Source of the DNA: Hasllibacter halocynthiae
GTDB lineage: Bacteria > Pseudomonadota > Alphaproteobacteria > Rhodobacterales > Rhodobacteraceae
Length of the DNA: 64,000 nucleotides
Direction of reading: 5' to 3'
NCBI RefSeq assembly: GCF_003003095.1
Contig: NZ_PVTT01000002.1
Location: 1,161,501 to 1,225,500 of the forward strand
The notes under the pieces are model-generated. The model was not told the origin of the DNA. It saw only the letters and a program-made list of their open reading frames with translations, and ran no database searches. The translations under genes and the position numbers were made by a program. Below, in pieces: positions 55,815 to 64,000 of the stretch. Position 1 is the first letter of the stretch. Each line of letters begins with the position of its first letter.

Positions 55815-56237
55815 ATGAGCCGGGCGGGGGGAGGCGCCCGCGGGCCGGCGCGCCGCCGCGCGGAGGGCCCGCCGCGGCCCGTCATCGCCTGCCACCGCGG
55901 GACGTGCCGCCGGATCCCGGGCCGCCTCGTCGCCGCCACCTTTGCCCAGCGCGAGGCGGCGGCGGCGGGGGGCGACGTGCGCCGGTGGTGCGCCCTGGGG
56001 GGCGCGCGGCGGCGGGGATGGCGGGGATCCTGCCCGGCCTGCGGGTCCGGCCTGCTCCGGGACGGGGCGGGCGGGAACCTCTCGATCCACGCCGGCACGC
56101 CGGGCGACGCGGCCGGCCTGGGGATCGCGGGGCACATCTTCTGCGCCGAGAAGGGGCCCTGCCACGACGTCCCCGAGGACCTGCCCCGCGCGGAAGGGCG
56201 GGACCCGAAGCCGGCCGCGATGGTTGGGGACGCATGA
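55815..56237 (+). CDS. GFA-like (glutathione-dependent formaldehyde-activating fold) protein
   Basis: 140 residues. SCPACGSGLLRDGAGGNLSI and the ending GIAGHIFCAEKGPCHDVPEDLPR are the GFA-domain core and its HIF-x-x-EK closing motif. The first zinc site, normally CxCxxC, is CHRGTC here, so one Cys is lost. Residues 1-25 are Arg/Pro-rich. It lies between aroA and cmk (ATGA overlap with cmk), a place where relatives have nothing; function unknown. Confidence 0.6.
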   Translation: MSRAGGGARGPARRRAEGPPRPVIACHRGTCRRIPGRLVAATFAQREAAAAGGDVRRWCALGGARRRGWRGSCPACGSGLLRDGAGGNLSIHAGTPGDAAGLGIAGHIFCAEKGPCHDVPEDLPRAEGRDPKPAAMVGDA

Positions 56238-56857
56238 TCGACGGACCCTTCACCGTGGCCATCGACGGGCCCGCGGCGGCCGGCAAGGGCACGGTCAGCC
56301 GCGCCCTGGCCGAGCGGTTCGGGATGGCGCACCTGGACACGGGGCTGCTCTACCGGGCGGTGGCGGCGCAGGCGCTGGCGGGGGCGGACCCCGTGGCCGC
56401 CGCGACCTCGCTGATGATGGCCGAGCTTGAGCGCGCCGACCTGCGGACCCCGGAGGTCGCGCAGGAGGCGTCCCGCGTGGCCGCCGACCCGGAGGTGCGG
56501 CGCGCGCTCGTGGGCTTCCAGCGCCGGATCGCGCGGCAGGCGGGCGGCGCGGTGCTGGACGGGCGCGACATCTGCACCGTCATCGCGCCCGAGGCGGAGG
56601 TGAAGCTCTTCGTGACGGCGAGCGCGGAGCGCCGGGCCGAGCGGCGCTTCGAGGAGCTGCGCGCGCGGGGCGTCGAGACCACGCTGGAGGAGGTCGTCGG
56701 AGACGTGCGCGCCCGCGACGAGCGGGACGCCCGGCGCCGCGACGCGCCCATGGTGCGGGCCGAGGACGCCGAGGTGGTCGACACCACCGCGATGACGATC
56801 GAGGAGGCGGTGGAGGCCGCGTCCGGCTTCGTGGAGCGGGCCCTGGCCGCCCGCTGA
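56234..56857 (+). CDS. cmk: Cytidylate kinase
   Basis: 207 residues. P-loop AIDGPAAAGKGTVS, LDTGLLYRAVA as the CMP-site motif, GRDICTVIAPEAEVKLFVTA, and RDERDARRRDAPMV as the lid. Phosphorylates CMP and dCMP. Starts inside the stop of the GFA-like gene. The usual next gene, rpsA, is displaced 2.8 kb downstream by a block of inserted genes. Confidence 0.95.
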   Translation: MIDGPFTVAIDGPAAAGKGTVSRALAERFGMAHLDTGLLYRAVAAQALAGADPVAAATSLMMAELERADLRTPEVAQEASRVAADPEVRRALVGFQRRIARQAGGAVLDGRDICTVIAPEAEVKLFVTASAERRAERRFEELRARGVETTLEEVVGDVRARDERDARRRDAPMVRAEDAEVVDTTAMTIEEAVEAASGFVERALAAR

Positions 56858-56969
56858 GGGGCGCCCCGGGGCAGGGGGGCCACAGCGGCGCGCGGGCGGG
56901 GGCGCCCCCCTCTCCCCGCGGGGGGCGGCGCGCGCTACGGGAGGGGCCGGCCGCGCGGGGAGGGGACGC

Positions 56970-57284
56970 ATGGAAGACGACGGAGGGCGCGAGGACGGCG
57001 CGCCGAACACGATCGAGCACCTGCACGAGATCATAGGCGACGAGACCGCCCCCGAGGAGGTCTGCGACTACCTCCTCTACCAGTGGGAGGAGGCGGGGAT
57101 CACCGCCCGCGCCTACACCGACGAGATGCACACGGTCAGCATCCTGACGCGCGGCGAAGGGCAGCGGCCTGCCGAGGCGCCGATGGACGTGCTCCGCTGG
57201 CTCTTCGCGCGCTTCCACACGGTCCGCGCGCTGGGGCCGCACGGCTACGTGCGCCTCAGGCGGCCCCTCGGCGGAGGGCTCTAG
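56970..57284 (+). CDS. Small acidic protein, unknown function
   Basis: 104 residues, acidic: TIEHLHEIIGDETAPEEVCD and YLLYQWEEAGITARAYTDEM then VLRWLFARFHTVRALGPHGY. No family recognised; single domain, no signal or membrane segment. A gggagggga site precedes the ATG. Its TAG overlaps the stop of the convergent MauE gene through CTAG. Confidence 0.65.
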   Translation: MEDDGGREDGAPNTIEHLHEIIGDETAPEEVCDYLLYQWEEAGITARAYTDEMHTVSILTRGEGQRPAEAPMDVLRWLFARFHTVRALGPHGYVRLRRPLGGGL

Positions 57285-58093
57285 AAGAGGGCGCGCGCGC
57301 CCATCCAGAGCGCCATGCCGATCATTGCGAGGTTCTCGGACAGCGAGACGAATCCCAGCGGCACGTTCGAATTGCCGCCCACGCAGGCGCATTTCAGCTC
57401 GCGCTTGTCGAGGTAGACCGCCTTGAACACCGAGATCGCCCCGATCGTGCCCGCGAAGAGCGCGAGGGGCGCCGCGACCCAGATCAGCGCGCCGGCGACC
57501 ATCAGGATGCCGGCCCCCGTCTCGATGAACGGATAGACGTAGCCGTAGGGCACCCAGCGCCGCGCCAGAAGGTCGTAGTTCAGGAACATGGTCGAGAAGC
57601 TCTCGATGTCCTGCAGCTTCTGGATGCCGAGCACGGACATGGCGAACGCGACGAAGAGCTCGGCCGTGCGGACCGACAGGAGCGTGCCGGCCGCCCACCA
57701 GGTCGTCGCCGCCGCGAGGAGCGCGCAGACCGCGAAGATCGCGATCACGGGGCGGTAGGACGTCTCGCCCTTCTGCCGGACGGGCTTTCCCAGCCGCTCG
57801 CGCAGGGCCTGGTAGCCGCCGACCCGCTCGCCGTCGATCCAGATCTGGGGCGTCGTCTCGACGTTCCAGCGCCGCTTGAAGGCGTCGACCTCGGGCCGCT
57901 CGAGGAAGGGGCGGTCGTCGATCGCGTATCCCTCGCGCCGCAGCAGGTCCCGGGCCTTCAGCCCGGAGGGGCAGGTGTGGTCCGGCAGCGTCATCCGGTA
58001 GAGCACCGCGCGCTTCTCGCCGCGCGAGGCCCGGGCGGGGTCGGGGGGGCCGTCGCCCCGCCGGTTCACGTCCTCGATGAGGTCCTTGGCCAT
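57281..58093 (-). CDS. Glutaredoxin-MauE/DoxX fusion membrane protein
   Basis: 270 residues. N-terminal glutaredoxin domain: YRMTLPDHTCPSGLKARDLL with a single-Cys CPSG site, and TTPQIWIDGERVGGYQAL as the glutathione/TVP region. From about residue 125 four membrane helices of the MauE/DoxX type with ELKCACVGGNSNVPLGFVSL, a Cys pair for electron relay. Such fusions move reducing power across the membrane. Third gene of a minus-strand operon behind cueR. Confidence 0.85.
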   Translation of the reverse strand: MAKDLIEDVNRRGDGPPDPARASRGEKRAVLYRMTLPDHTCPSGLKARDLLRREGYAIDDRPFLERPEVDAFKRRWNVETTPQIWIDGERVGGYQALRERLGKPVRQKGETSYRPVIAIFAVCALLAAATTWWAAGTLLSVRTAELFVAFAMSVLGIQKLQDIESFSTMFLNYDLLARRWVPYGYVYPFIETGAGILMVAGALIWVAAPLALFAGTIGAISVFKAVYLDKRELKCACVGGNSNVPLGFVSLSENLAMIGMALWMGARALF

Positions 58094-58107
58094 GTCGTCG
58101 TCTCCGT

Positions 58108-58986
58108 TCAGTTCGTGCAGGACCAGAAGCCGCCGTAGCCCACGCGCAGCGGCGGCTCGGTCGCCAGGTCCATGAGGAGGTTGGCCTCGTCGCCGGCGAG
58201 CGGCTCGAGGAGGATCGAGAGCCCTTCGGCGCGGGCGCGGATGCCGTCCGGGCCGCGCATGCCCTCCACCGGGATCAACGTGCCGTTCAGGAGGACCGCG
58301 CCGGTGCCCGACGGGTCCGCGGCCATCACCGGCGGGGAATCCTCGATCATGCGGAAGGCGCAGGGCGCGCCGCCGAGGCCGGCCGCGCGCAGCGTCCCGG
58401 GGTCCATGGGCGCGAGGTCGAGCGTCGGGACCGGGGCGCGGCGCAGGGCGTCCGCCAGGGTGCCCGCGGGGGCCGGCGCGCCGTCGTCGCCCAGGGGGCC
58501 GCCGACGTCGCGCCCGGCCTCGAGCTCGCGGACCATCCAGCGCATCTCGGCGATCTCGCGGTCCTGCGCCTCGACGATCTCGCCGGCCAGCTTGGCGACG
58601 CGGGGATCGGATATCTCCGCGCGCTCGGAGGTGAGGATGGCGATGGAATGGTGCGGGATCATCGCCTTCATCCAGGAAAGGTCCTGCACCGTCGCCTGCG
58701 AGCGCACGAGCCAGAGCCCCAGCGCGAAGAGCGCGGCCGACAGGACGTAGAGCGCGACGTTCGCGGCGCGGTTGCCGTACATGCCCAGCATGAAGGTCAG
58801 CATGATGGCCAGCATCGCGCCGCCCATCAGCATCGCCATGAAGGCGCGCGTCTCGCTGAAGTAGAGGTGATGGACCGACCAGGCGTTCAGGTACATGAAG
58901 AACCACATCACGACGGACGAGGTCGCGACCATCCCCAGAAGCCGCCCGTAGCGCCCCCAGTCCGTTCCATGCTTGCGATCGTCCAT
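58108..58986 (-). CDS. DUF305 membrane protein
   Basis: 292 residues. Three N-terminal hydrophobic segments (VATSSVVMWFFMYLNAW; FMAMLMGGAMLAIMLTF; VALYVLSAALFALGLW) and then the DUF305 metal-binding helix SWMKAMIPHHSIAILTSE and EIVEAQDREIAEMRWMVREL. The C-terminal 100 residues are a separate beta-rich domain (GGAPCAFRMIEDSPPVMAAD). DUF305 proteins are ferritin-like and occur in copper-resistance operons; here it follows cueR. Metal handling is likely but inferred. Confidence 0.82.
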   Translation of the reverse strand: MDDRKHGTDWGRYGRLLGMVATSSVVMWFFMYLNAWSVHHLYFSETRAFMAMLMGGAMLAIMLTFMLGMYGNRAANVALYVLSAALFALGLWLVRSQATVQDLSWMKAMIPHHSIAILTSERAEISDPRVAKLAGEIVEAQDREIAEMRWMVRELEAGRDVGGPLGDDGAPAPAGTLADALRRAPVPTLDLAPMDPGTLRAAGLGGAPCAFRMIEDSPPVMAADPSGTGAVLLNGTLIPVEGMRGPDGIRARAEGLSILLEPLAGDEANLLMDLATEPPLRVGYGGFWSCTN

Positions 58987-59067
58987 GTTCCTCTTCCTTC
59001 TCGGCGGCGTTCGGGGACGGTGGTCAAACGGCCCACCCGCCCGGGCGGGTCCAGGGCGGCGGGCGGG

Positions 59068-59457
59068 TCAGGCGGACGGGCGCCCGAGCCGGTCGATGAT
59101 GGGGCAGGTGGGCCGGTCGTCGCCGGCGCAGCGGTCCACGAGGTCCGAGAGCGCGTCGCGCATCGCCTGAAGCTCGCGCAGCCTCCTCTCGATCTCCGCG
59201 AGATGGCCGGCGGCCAGCGCACGCACCTCGCGCGAGGGGCGCCCCTCGGACCAGAGCGCGAGGAGGCGGCGGCAATCCTCGACCGGAAAGCCCAGCGCGC
59301 GGGCGCGCCCCACGAATGCGAGGCGGTGCGCGTCCTCGTCCGAGAAGTCGCGGTAGCCGTTCGCCCCACGCGCGGGGCGGATCAGGCCGATGTCCTCGTA
59401 GTAGCGGATGGTTTTCGCGGGAACGCCCGAGCGGGCCGCGACCTCGCCGATGTTCAT
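59068..59457 (-). CDS. cueR: CueR-type copper-responsive MerR regulator
   Basis: 129 residues. MNIGEVAARSGVPAKTIRYYEDIGLI is the MerR winged-helix N-terminus. The metal loop holds C110-x7-C118 followed by PII, the Cu(I)/Ag(I) pattern of CueR. An aggaggt site lies 7 bases before the ATG. Its own promoter (59488-59518) has the 19-base spacer with a dyad, so it should autoregulate; the two genes behind it are probably its targets. Confidence 0.92.
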   Translation of the reverse strand: MNIGEVAARSGVPAKTIRYYEDIGLIRPARGANGYRDFSDEDAHRLAFVGRARALGFPVEDCRRLLALWSEGRPSREVRALAAGHLAEIERRLRELQAMRDALSDLVDRCAGDDRPTCPIIDRLGRPSA

Positions 59458-59487
59458 GTCGGACCTCCTGCCGATCGTCCGGGGGGT

Positions 59488-59518
59488 GAAGTAGGGGTTC
59501 CAGTAACTGGAAGGTCAA
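59488..59518 (-). promoter_or_regulatory. MerR/CueR-type promoter of the cueR operon
   Basis: Minus strand: -35 TTGACC (59518-59513), spacer of exactly 19 bases containing the dyad TTCCAGTTACTGGAA (59498-59512), and -10 TACTTC (59493-59488). The over-long spacer with a central dyad is the hallmark of MerR-activated promoters, here of copper type. Confidence 0.82.
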
Positions 59519-59680
59519 GGGCCGTTGCGAAAGCCCCCCCGATCGCATAGGTGGCCCTCGTCGCGCGCGGGCCCGCCCCGCGCGGGCCAGCAACCCGGCC
59601 ATGACCAATCCTAGACGAAGACCGGCGGACCCAACCGCCCGGCCAGTGAAAACCCGTATCCGAGAGGAACCGCTCAGCCT

Positions 59681-61357
59681 ATGGCTCAGAACGCCACCAT
59701 GGAGGACTTCGAAGCCCTCCTCGACGAAAGCTTCGAGATCGACACCCCGACCGAAGGATCGGTCGTGAAGGGCAAGGTCATCGCCGTCGAGGCGGGTCAG
59801 GCCATCATCGACGTCGGCTACAAGATGGAAGGCCGCGTCGACCTGAAGGAATTCGCCGAGCCCGGCGAGGAAGCCGACATCCACCCGGGCGACGAGGTCG
59901 AGGTCTATCTCCGCGCCGCCGAGAACGCCCGCGGCGAGGCCGTGATCAGCCGCGAGATGGCCCGGCGCGAGGCCGCCTGGGACCGGCTGGAGAAGGCCTA
60001 CGCCGACGAGAACCGCGTCGAGGGCGCGATCTTCGGCCGCGTGAAGGGCGGGTTCACCGTCGACCTGGGCGGCGCCGTGGCGTTCCTGCCCGGCAGCCAG
60101 GTGGACGTGCGCCCGGTGCGCGACGCGGGGCCGCTGATGGGCCTCAAGCAGCCGTTCCAGATCCTGAAGATGGACCGCCGCCGGGGCAACATCGTCGTCT
60201 CGCGCCGCGCCATCTTGGAGGAGTCGCGCGCCGAGCAGCGCGCCGAGGTCATCGCCAACCTCGCCGAGGGGCAGAACGTCGACGGCGTGGTCAAGAACAT
60301 CACCGAGTACGGCGCCTTCGTCGACCTCGGCGGCGTGGATGGCCTGCTGCACGTGACCGACATGGCCTGGCGACGGGTCAACCACCCCTCCGAGATCGTC
60401 AACATCGGCGAGACGATCAAGGTGCAGGTCATCAAGATCAACAAGGAGACGCACCGCATCTCCCTGGGTCTCAAGCAGCTGCAGGAGGACCCTTGGGACT
60501 TCGTGCAGGGCAAGTACCCGCTGGGCTCGGTCCACACGGGCCGCGTGACCAACATCACCGACTACGGCGCCTTCGTGGAGCTGGAGCCGGGGGTCGAGGG
60601 CCTCGTCCACGTCTCGGAGATGAGCTGGACGAAGAAGAACGTCCATCCGGGCAAGATCGTCTCGACCTCGCAGGAGGTGGAGGTGATGGTCCTCGAGGTG
60701 GACATGCAGAAGCGGCGCGTGTCGCTCGGCCTCAAGCAGACCCAGCGCAACCCGTGGGAGGTGTTCCAGGAGCAGTTCCCCGTCGGCACCCCCGTCGAGG
60801 GCGAGGTCAAGAACATCACCGAGTTCGGCCTGTTCGTCGGCCTGGAGGGCGACATCGACGGGATGGTGCACCTTTCCGACATCACCTGGGAGGGGCGCGG
60901 CGAGGACGCGATCGGCGACTTCCGCAAGGGCGATGTCGTGCAGGCCGTGGTCACGGAGGTGGACCCCGAGAAGGAGCGCATCTCCCTCTCGATCAAGGCG
61001 CTGGACAACTCGTTCTCCGAGGCGGTGGGCGGCGTGAAGCGCGGCAGCATCGTCACGGTCGAGGTCACGAAGATCGAGGATGGCGGCATCGAGGTCGAGT
61101 ACGAGGGCGCGAAGTCGTTCATCCGGCGCTCGGACCTCTCGCGCGACCGGGCCGAGCAGCGCCCCGAGCGCTTCGGCGTCGGCGACAAGATCGACGCGCG
61201 CGTGACCAGCGTGGACCCGAAGACCCGGCGCCTGGGCCTCTCGATCAAGGCGCGCGAGATCGCCGAGGAGAAGGAGGCGGTGCAGCAGTACGGCTCCTCC
61301 GACTCGGGGGCGAGCCTGGGCGACATCCTCGGCGCGGCGCTGAAGGGCGACGACTGA
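59681..61357 (+). CDS. rpsA: 30S ribosomal protein S1
   Basis: 558 residues with six S1 (OB-fold) repeats: two divergent ones bind the ribosome, four RNA-binding repeats carry the GAFVDL/GLFVGL motif ([60 protein letters not shown] and a sixth). The start [19 protein letters not shown] is standard. Helps mRNA recruitment. In relatives it follows cmk directly; here the copper block lies between. Confidence 0.97.
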   Translation: MAQNATMEDFEALLDESFEIDTPTEGSVVKGKVIAVEAGQAIIDVGYKMEGRVDLKEFAEPGEEADIHPGDEVEVYLRAAENARGEAVISREMARREAAWDRLEKAYADENRVEGAIFGRVKGGFTVDLGGAVAFLPGSQVDVRPVRDAGPLMGLKQPFQILKMDRRRGNIVVSRRAILEESRAEQRAEVIANLAEGQNVDGVVKNITEYGAFVDLGGVDGLLHVTDMAWRRVNHPSEIVNIGETIKVQVIKINKETHRISLGLKQLQEDPWDFVQGKYPLGSVHTGRVTNITDYGAFVELEPGVEGLVHVSEMSWTKKNVHPGKIVSTSQEVEVMVLEVDMQKRRVSLGLKQTQRNPWEVFQEQFPVGTPVEGEVKNITEFGLFVGLEGDIDGMVHLSDITWEGRGEDAIGDFRKGDVVQAVVTEVDPEKERISLSIKALDNSFSEAVGGVKRGSIVTVEVTKIEDGGIEVEYEGAKSFIRRSDLSRDRAEQRPERFGVGDKIDARVTSVDPKTRRLGLSIKAREIAEEKEAVQQYGSSDSGASLGDILGAALKGDD

Positions 61358-61385
61358 GTTCGATCGAACTGGTTTAGCACGGTGG

Positions 61386-61413
61386 GCGGCCCCGCAGGCG
61401 ATTGCGGGGCCGC
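61386..61413 (+). terminator. Terminator-like hairpin after rpsA
   Basis: 11-base arms gcggccccgca (61386-61396) and tgcggggccgc (61403-61413) with a 6-base loop, 28 bases after the rpsA stop. No T-tract. Confidence 0.55.
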
Positions 61414-61637
61414 TCGCGATTCGCGGGGGCGGGCGCATTCGCCCTGAATGTCCTGGGACACAGCGCCGTAGACCCGGCGGATTCCGCCCGCCCGTCCCGA
61501 AGCCCGGCGGATTTCCCGCGCACGGCGGTTCGTTGCGGCACGGTTCGCCTTTTCGGCCAGGGTCGAAACCGCTAACGTGCGGCCGTCGTGCACGCGCATT
61601 TCGCGCGGCCTGCGACAATCCGCCTTTGGGGGCCGAC

Positions 61638-61922
61638 ATGATCCGATCGGAATTGATCCAGCGAATATCCGAAGAGAACCCGCATCTCTACCAGCGGGAC
61701 GTGGAGAAGATCGTCAGCACGGTGTTCAACGAAATCATCCGCGCCATGGCGCGCGGCGACCGCGTCGAGCTGCGCGGCTTCGGCGCCTTCTCGACCAAGC
61801 ACCGGGACGCCCGCACCGGCCGCAATCCCCGCACGGGCGAGTCCGTGGCGGTCGACGCCAAGGCGGTCCCCTTCTTCAAGGCGGGGAAGGGGCTTCGCGA
61901 GCGGCTGAACGAGGAAGGCTGA
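61638..61922 (+). CDS. ihfB: Integration host factor subunit beta
   Basis: 94 residues. [19 protein letters not shown], the beta-arm region [10 protein letters not shown] and the ending [14 protein letters not shown] are typical of IHF-beta. With IHF-alpha it bends DNA at promoters and recombination sites. The ATG at 61638 is chosen; the frame extends upstream without similarity. 280 bases separate it from rpsA, so it has its own promoter. Confidence 0.95.
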   Translation: MIRSELIQRISEENPHLYQRDVEKIVSTVFNEIIRAMARGDRVELRGFGAFSTKHRDARTGRNPRTGESVAVDAKAVPFFKAGKGLRERLNEEG

Positions 61923-62002
61923 CGGCCGGGACGCCCGCGCATGCGTGACAGCGCCGCCGGGCTGCGCTAGGTGCGGGCGGAGCAGGCAGCCGGGGACCAT
62001 AG

Positions 62003-62356
62003 ATGCGCTACTTGAAATACGCCTTCCTCGTGCTCGTCGCGATCCTGCTGGTGACGGTCGCGATGGCGAACCGCGCCACCGTCGAGCTGAAGCTGCTGCC
62101 CGCCGCCTTGGCTGAACTCGTGGGCTATCAGGGCTTGCTCTTCCTGCCCCTCTATGCCGTGATCCTCGGCGGGGTGGTCGTGGGTCTCGTCCTGGGGTTC
62201 GTGTGGGAATGGCTGCGCGAGTACCGCATTCGCCGCGAGGCCGAGCGTCGCCGCCGCCAAGTCAACCTCCTGGCCCGCGAGAACGAGCGCCTGCGCGAGA
62301 AGGCCCACGAGGGCGAGGACGACGTGCTGGCCCTGCTGGACCGTCCCGCGCGCTAG
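62003..62356 (+). CDS. LapA family (DUF1049) membrane protein
   Basis: 117 residues. Two membrane helices (YAFLVLVAILLVTVAMAN; LPLYAVILGGVVVGLVLGFV) and a basic coiled coil (REYRIRREAERRRRQVNLLARENERLREK). This is the LapA (lipopolysaccharide assembly protein A) domain; in gammaproteobacteria LapA/LapB tune LPS synthesis. It sits between ihfB and trpF as in other Rhodobacterales. Confidence 0.88.
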   Translation: MRYLKYAFLVLVAILLVTVAMANRATVELKLLPAALAELVGYQGLLFLPLYAVILGGVVVGLVLGFVWEWLREYRIRREAERRRRQVNLLARENERLREKAHEGEDDVLALLDRPAR

Positions 62357-62397
62357 GCTAGGTTGCGGCCGGCAGCCCAGCCGAAGGGGACATCGCC

Positions 62398-62577
62398 ATG
62401 ACCAGACGAATCGCCAGGGCCTCCGGGCCGCTCCTCCTCCTGATCGCGCTCGGGGCGTGCGCCGCGGGGGGCGCGCCGAACAGCCAGGACCAGCAGGTGA
62501 ACGACCCGAGCTTCTCGGGCGTGACGAACACCGACGCGCTCGACAGCAGCTACACGCCGGACAGCTCCGCCCTCTGA
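62398..62577 (+). CDS. Small lipoprotein
   Basis: 59 residues: MTRRIARASGPLLLLIALGAC then AAGGAPNSQDQQVNDPSFSG and an Asp/Ser/Thr-rich end (DSSYTPDSSAL). The lipobox LGAC after a basic-hydrophobic leader marks a lipoprotein. An aagggga ribosome binding site precedes the ATG. No family recognised; it lies between lapA and trpF on the same strand and may belong to their transcript. Confidence 0.7.
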   Translation: MTRRIARASGPLLLLIALGACAAGGAPNSQDQQVNDPSFSGVTNTDALDSSYTPDSSAL

Positions 62578-62618
62578 GGGCGTTGCGCCGGGACGGCGGA
62601 GGGTCCATCACCGGCCGC

Positions 62619-63287
62619 ATGGACCGCGCGCGCGTCAAGATCTGCGGACTGACCGAAAGGGACGCCCTGGACGCCGCCGTCGCGGCGGGCGCGGCCTATG
62701 TGGGCTTCGTCTTCTTCCCCAGGAGCCCCCGGAACGTCGAGCCGCCGCGCGCCGCCGCGCTGGCCGGGGCGGTGCCGGCGGGGGTGGCGAAGGTCGGCCT
62801 CCTCGTGGACCCGTCCGACGCCGACCTCGACGCCGTGCTCTCGGCCGTCCCGCTCGACGTGATCCAACTTCACGGTGGCGAGACGCCCGCCCGGGCGGCC
62901 GAGGTGAAGGCGCGCACCGGCCTGCCCGTGATGAAGGCCGTGGGCCTGCGGGACCGCGCCGACCTCGCCGCGCTGAACCTCTGGGCGGGCGCGGCCGATC
63001 AGGTGCTGGTGGACGCCAAGCCGCCCGAAGGGGCGGACCTGCCGGGCGGCAACGGCTTGGCCTTCGACTGGACGCTCCTGTCGGACCGGCGCTGGTTCGG
63101 GCCCTGGATGCTGGCCGGCGGCCTGACCCCCGGCAACGTGGCCGAGGCCATGGCCCGCACGAACGCCCGGCAAGTCGACGTCTCCTCCGGGGTGGAGAGC
63201 GCGCCGGGCGTCAAGGACGCCGCCCTCGTCCGCCGCTTCATCGCGGCCGCGGAGGCACCGGTGGCGGCCGTGCCCCGGCTGGCGTAG
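62619..63287 (+). CDS. trpF: Phosphoribosylanthranilate isomerase
   Basis: 222 residues. VKICGLTERDALDAA is the PRAI signature with catalytic Cys; VIQLHGGE and the phosphate-binding GGLTPGNVAEA with VDVSSGVE complete the (beta/alpha)8 site. Isomerises phosphoribosyl anthranilate to CdRP in tryptophan synthesis. Followed at 36 bases by trpB in the common trpF-trpB(-trpA) order. Confidence 0.95.
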   Translation: MDRARVKICGLTERDALDAAVAAGAAYVGFVFFPRSPRNVEPPRAAALAGAVPAGVAKVGLLVDPSDADLDAVLSAVPLDVIQLHGGETPARAAEVKARTGLPVMKAVGLRDRADLAALNLWAGAADQVLVDAKPPEGADLPGGNGLAFDWTLLSDRRWFGPWMLAGGLTPGNVAEAMARTNARQVDVSSGVESAPGVKDAALVRRFIAAAEAPVAAVPRLA

Positions 63288-63323
63288 AACGCCGGTCGCA
63301 CACGGGGGGGAAAGGCAGGTTCC

Positions 63324-64000
63324 ATGGACGATCTCTTCAACAGCTTCATGGCGGGGCCGGACGAGGACGGCCGCTTCGGCCAGTTCGGCGGGCGCTTCGT
63401 CTCCGAGACCCTGATGCCGCTGATCCTGGAGCTTCAGCGCCAGTACGAGATCGCGAAGGACGACCCGGAGTTCTGGGCCGAGATGGACGCGCTCTGGGCC
63501 GATTACGTCGGCCGCCCCTCGCCCATGTACCGCGCCGACCGCCTGACCGAGCGGCTGGGCGGCGCCACGATCTACATGAAGCGCGACGAGCTGAACCACA
63601 CGGGCGCGCACAAGATCAACAACGTCCTGGGGCAGATCCTCTTGGCGCGCCGCATGGGCAAGACGCGCATCATCGCCGAGACGGGCGCCGGCCAGCACGG
63701 CGTCGCCACCGCAACCGTCTGCGCGAAGTTCGGCTTGCAATGCGTCGTCTACATGGGCGCCACGGACGTCGAGCGGCAGTCCCCGAACGTGTTCCGCATG
63801 AAGCTGCTCGGGGCCGAGGTGATCCCCGTCACCTCCGGCCGGGGCACCCTGAAGGACGCGATGAACGACGCCCTGCGCGACTGGGTCACCAACGTGCGCG
63901 AGACGTTCTACTGCATCGGCACGGTGGCGGGCCCGCACCCCTATCCGGCCATGGTCCGCGACTTCCAGTCCGTCATCGGCAAGGAGGCCAAGGCCCAGCT
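63324..64000 (+). CDS. trpB: Tryptophan synthase beta chain (partial, cut by the window end)
   Basis: The first 225 codons are present. [17 protein letters not shown] and the PLP-lysine region [16 protein letters not shown] (Lys97) are intact, followed by [20 protein letters not shown], the ammonia/substrate loop. Condenses indole with serine. The rest lies beyond 64000. Confidence 0.96.
   Translation, partial: MDDLFNSFMAGPDEDGRFGQFGGRFVSETLMPLILELQRQYEIAKDDPEFWAEMDALWADYVGRPSPMYRADRLTERLGGATIYMKRDELNHTGAHKINNVLGQILLARRMGKTRIIAETGAGQHGVATATVCAKFGLQCVVYMGATDVERQSPNVFRMKLLGAEVIPVTSGRGTLKDAMNDALRDWVTNVRETFYCIGTVAGPHPYPAMVRDFQSVIGKEAKAQ

Overview
The window is very GC-rich and reads as an ordinary chromosomal segment of an alphaproteobacterium of the order Rhodobacterales (Roseobacter/Rhodobacter type). 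Pointers to this are a GcrA cell-cycle regulator, a class I lysyl-tRNA synthetase, the aroA-cmk-rpsA-ihfB-lapA-trpF-trpB gene order, an argD-argF pair, EcfG-type general-stress promoters and an alphaproteobacterial-type LexA box. The genus cannot be fixed from the sequence alone. No rRNA, tRNA, CRISPR array or intact insertion sequence was seen.

Layout. 1-6.1 kb: end of a lytic transglycosylase, gcrA, argD-argF, an AT-richer foreign-looking gene (HTH plus membrane segments), then gnd. 6.1-13.0 kb: a frameshifted SRPBCC-like pseudogene, hrpB, meaB, rpmB, a small lipoprotein, lepA. 13.0-23.3 kb: three tiny envelope genes, a membrane protein, cytochrome b561, a hydrolase coupled to glyA, nadK, prpE, a LAS-type peptidase-like membrane protein and maeB. 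23.4-30.1 kb: a sucrose-phosphate synthase/phosphatase fusion with two further glycosyltransferases, a sulfotransferase, and a UdgX-type uracil-DNA glycosylase paired with a radical SAM DNA-repair protein under a perfect LexA-type box. 31.5-40.4 kb: a stress island (DUF4112, a YqjD/YqjE/DUF3618-like membrane operon, ferritin-like DUF892, DUF2383, three SDRs, a GH13 glucosidase) with repeated GGAAC-N17-CGTT promoters. 40.5-43.8 kb: cspA, an FkbM methyltransferase, a REP-associated transposase (RAYT) with its REP palindromes, and a split abortive-infection-like gene. 43.8-56.9 kb: ettA, rhlE, a PPOX stress protein, PRC-barrel envelope proteins, nadD, dacB, terB-like, lysS, aroA, a GFA-like protein and cmk. 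57-59.5 kb: a copper-responsive block (cueR, DUF305, glutaredoxin-MauE) lying between cmk and rpsA. 59.7-64 kb: rpsA, ihfB, lapA, a small lipoprotein, trpF and the first part of trpB.

How it works together. Most genes are housekeeping: arginine, tryptophan and aromatic synthesis, NAD, translation, cell wall. The accessory signal is regulatory. At least three perfect and several near-perfect sigma-EcfG promoters suggest that the 31.5-40.4 kb island, the PPOX protein and perhaps the sucrose/glycosyltransferase operon belong to one general stress regulon. A LexA box points to SOS control of the UdgX/radical SAM pair. A classical 19-bp-spacer MerR promoter points to copper control of the cueR operon. 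The candidates for less-described biology are the RAYT gene carrying its own REP pair in frame, the abortive-infection-like pair behind ettA, and the HTH-membrane gene behind argF.
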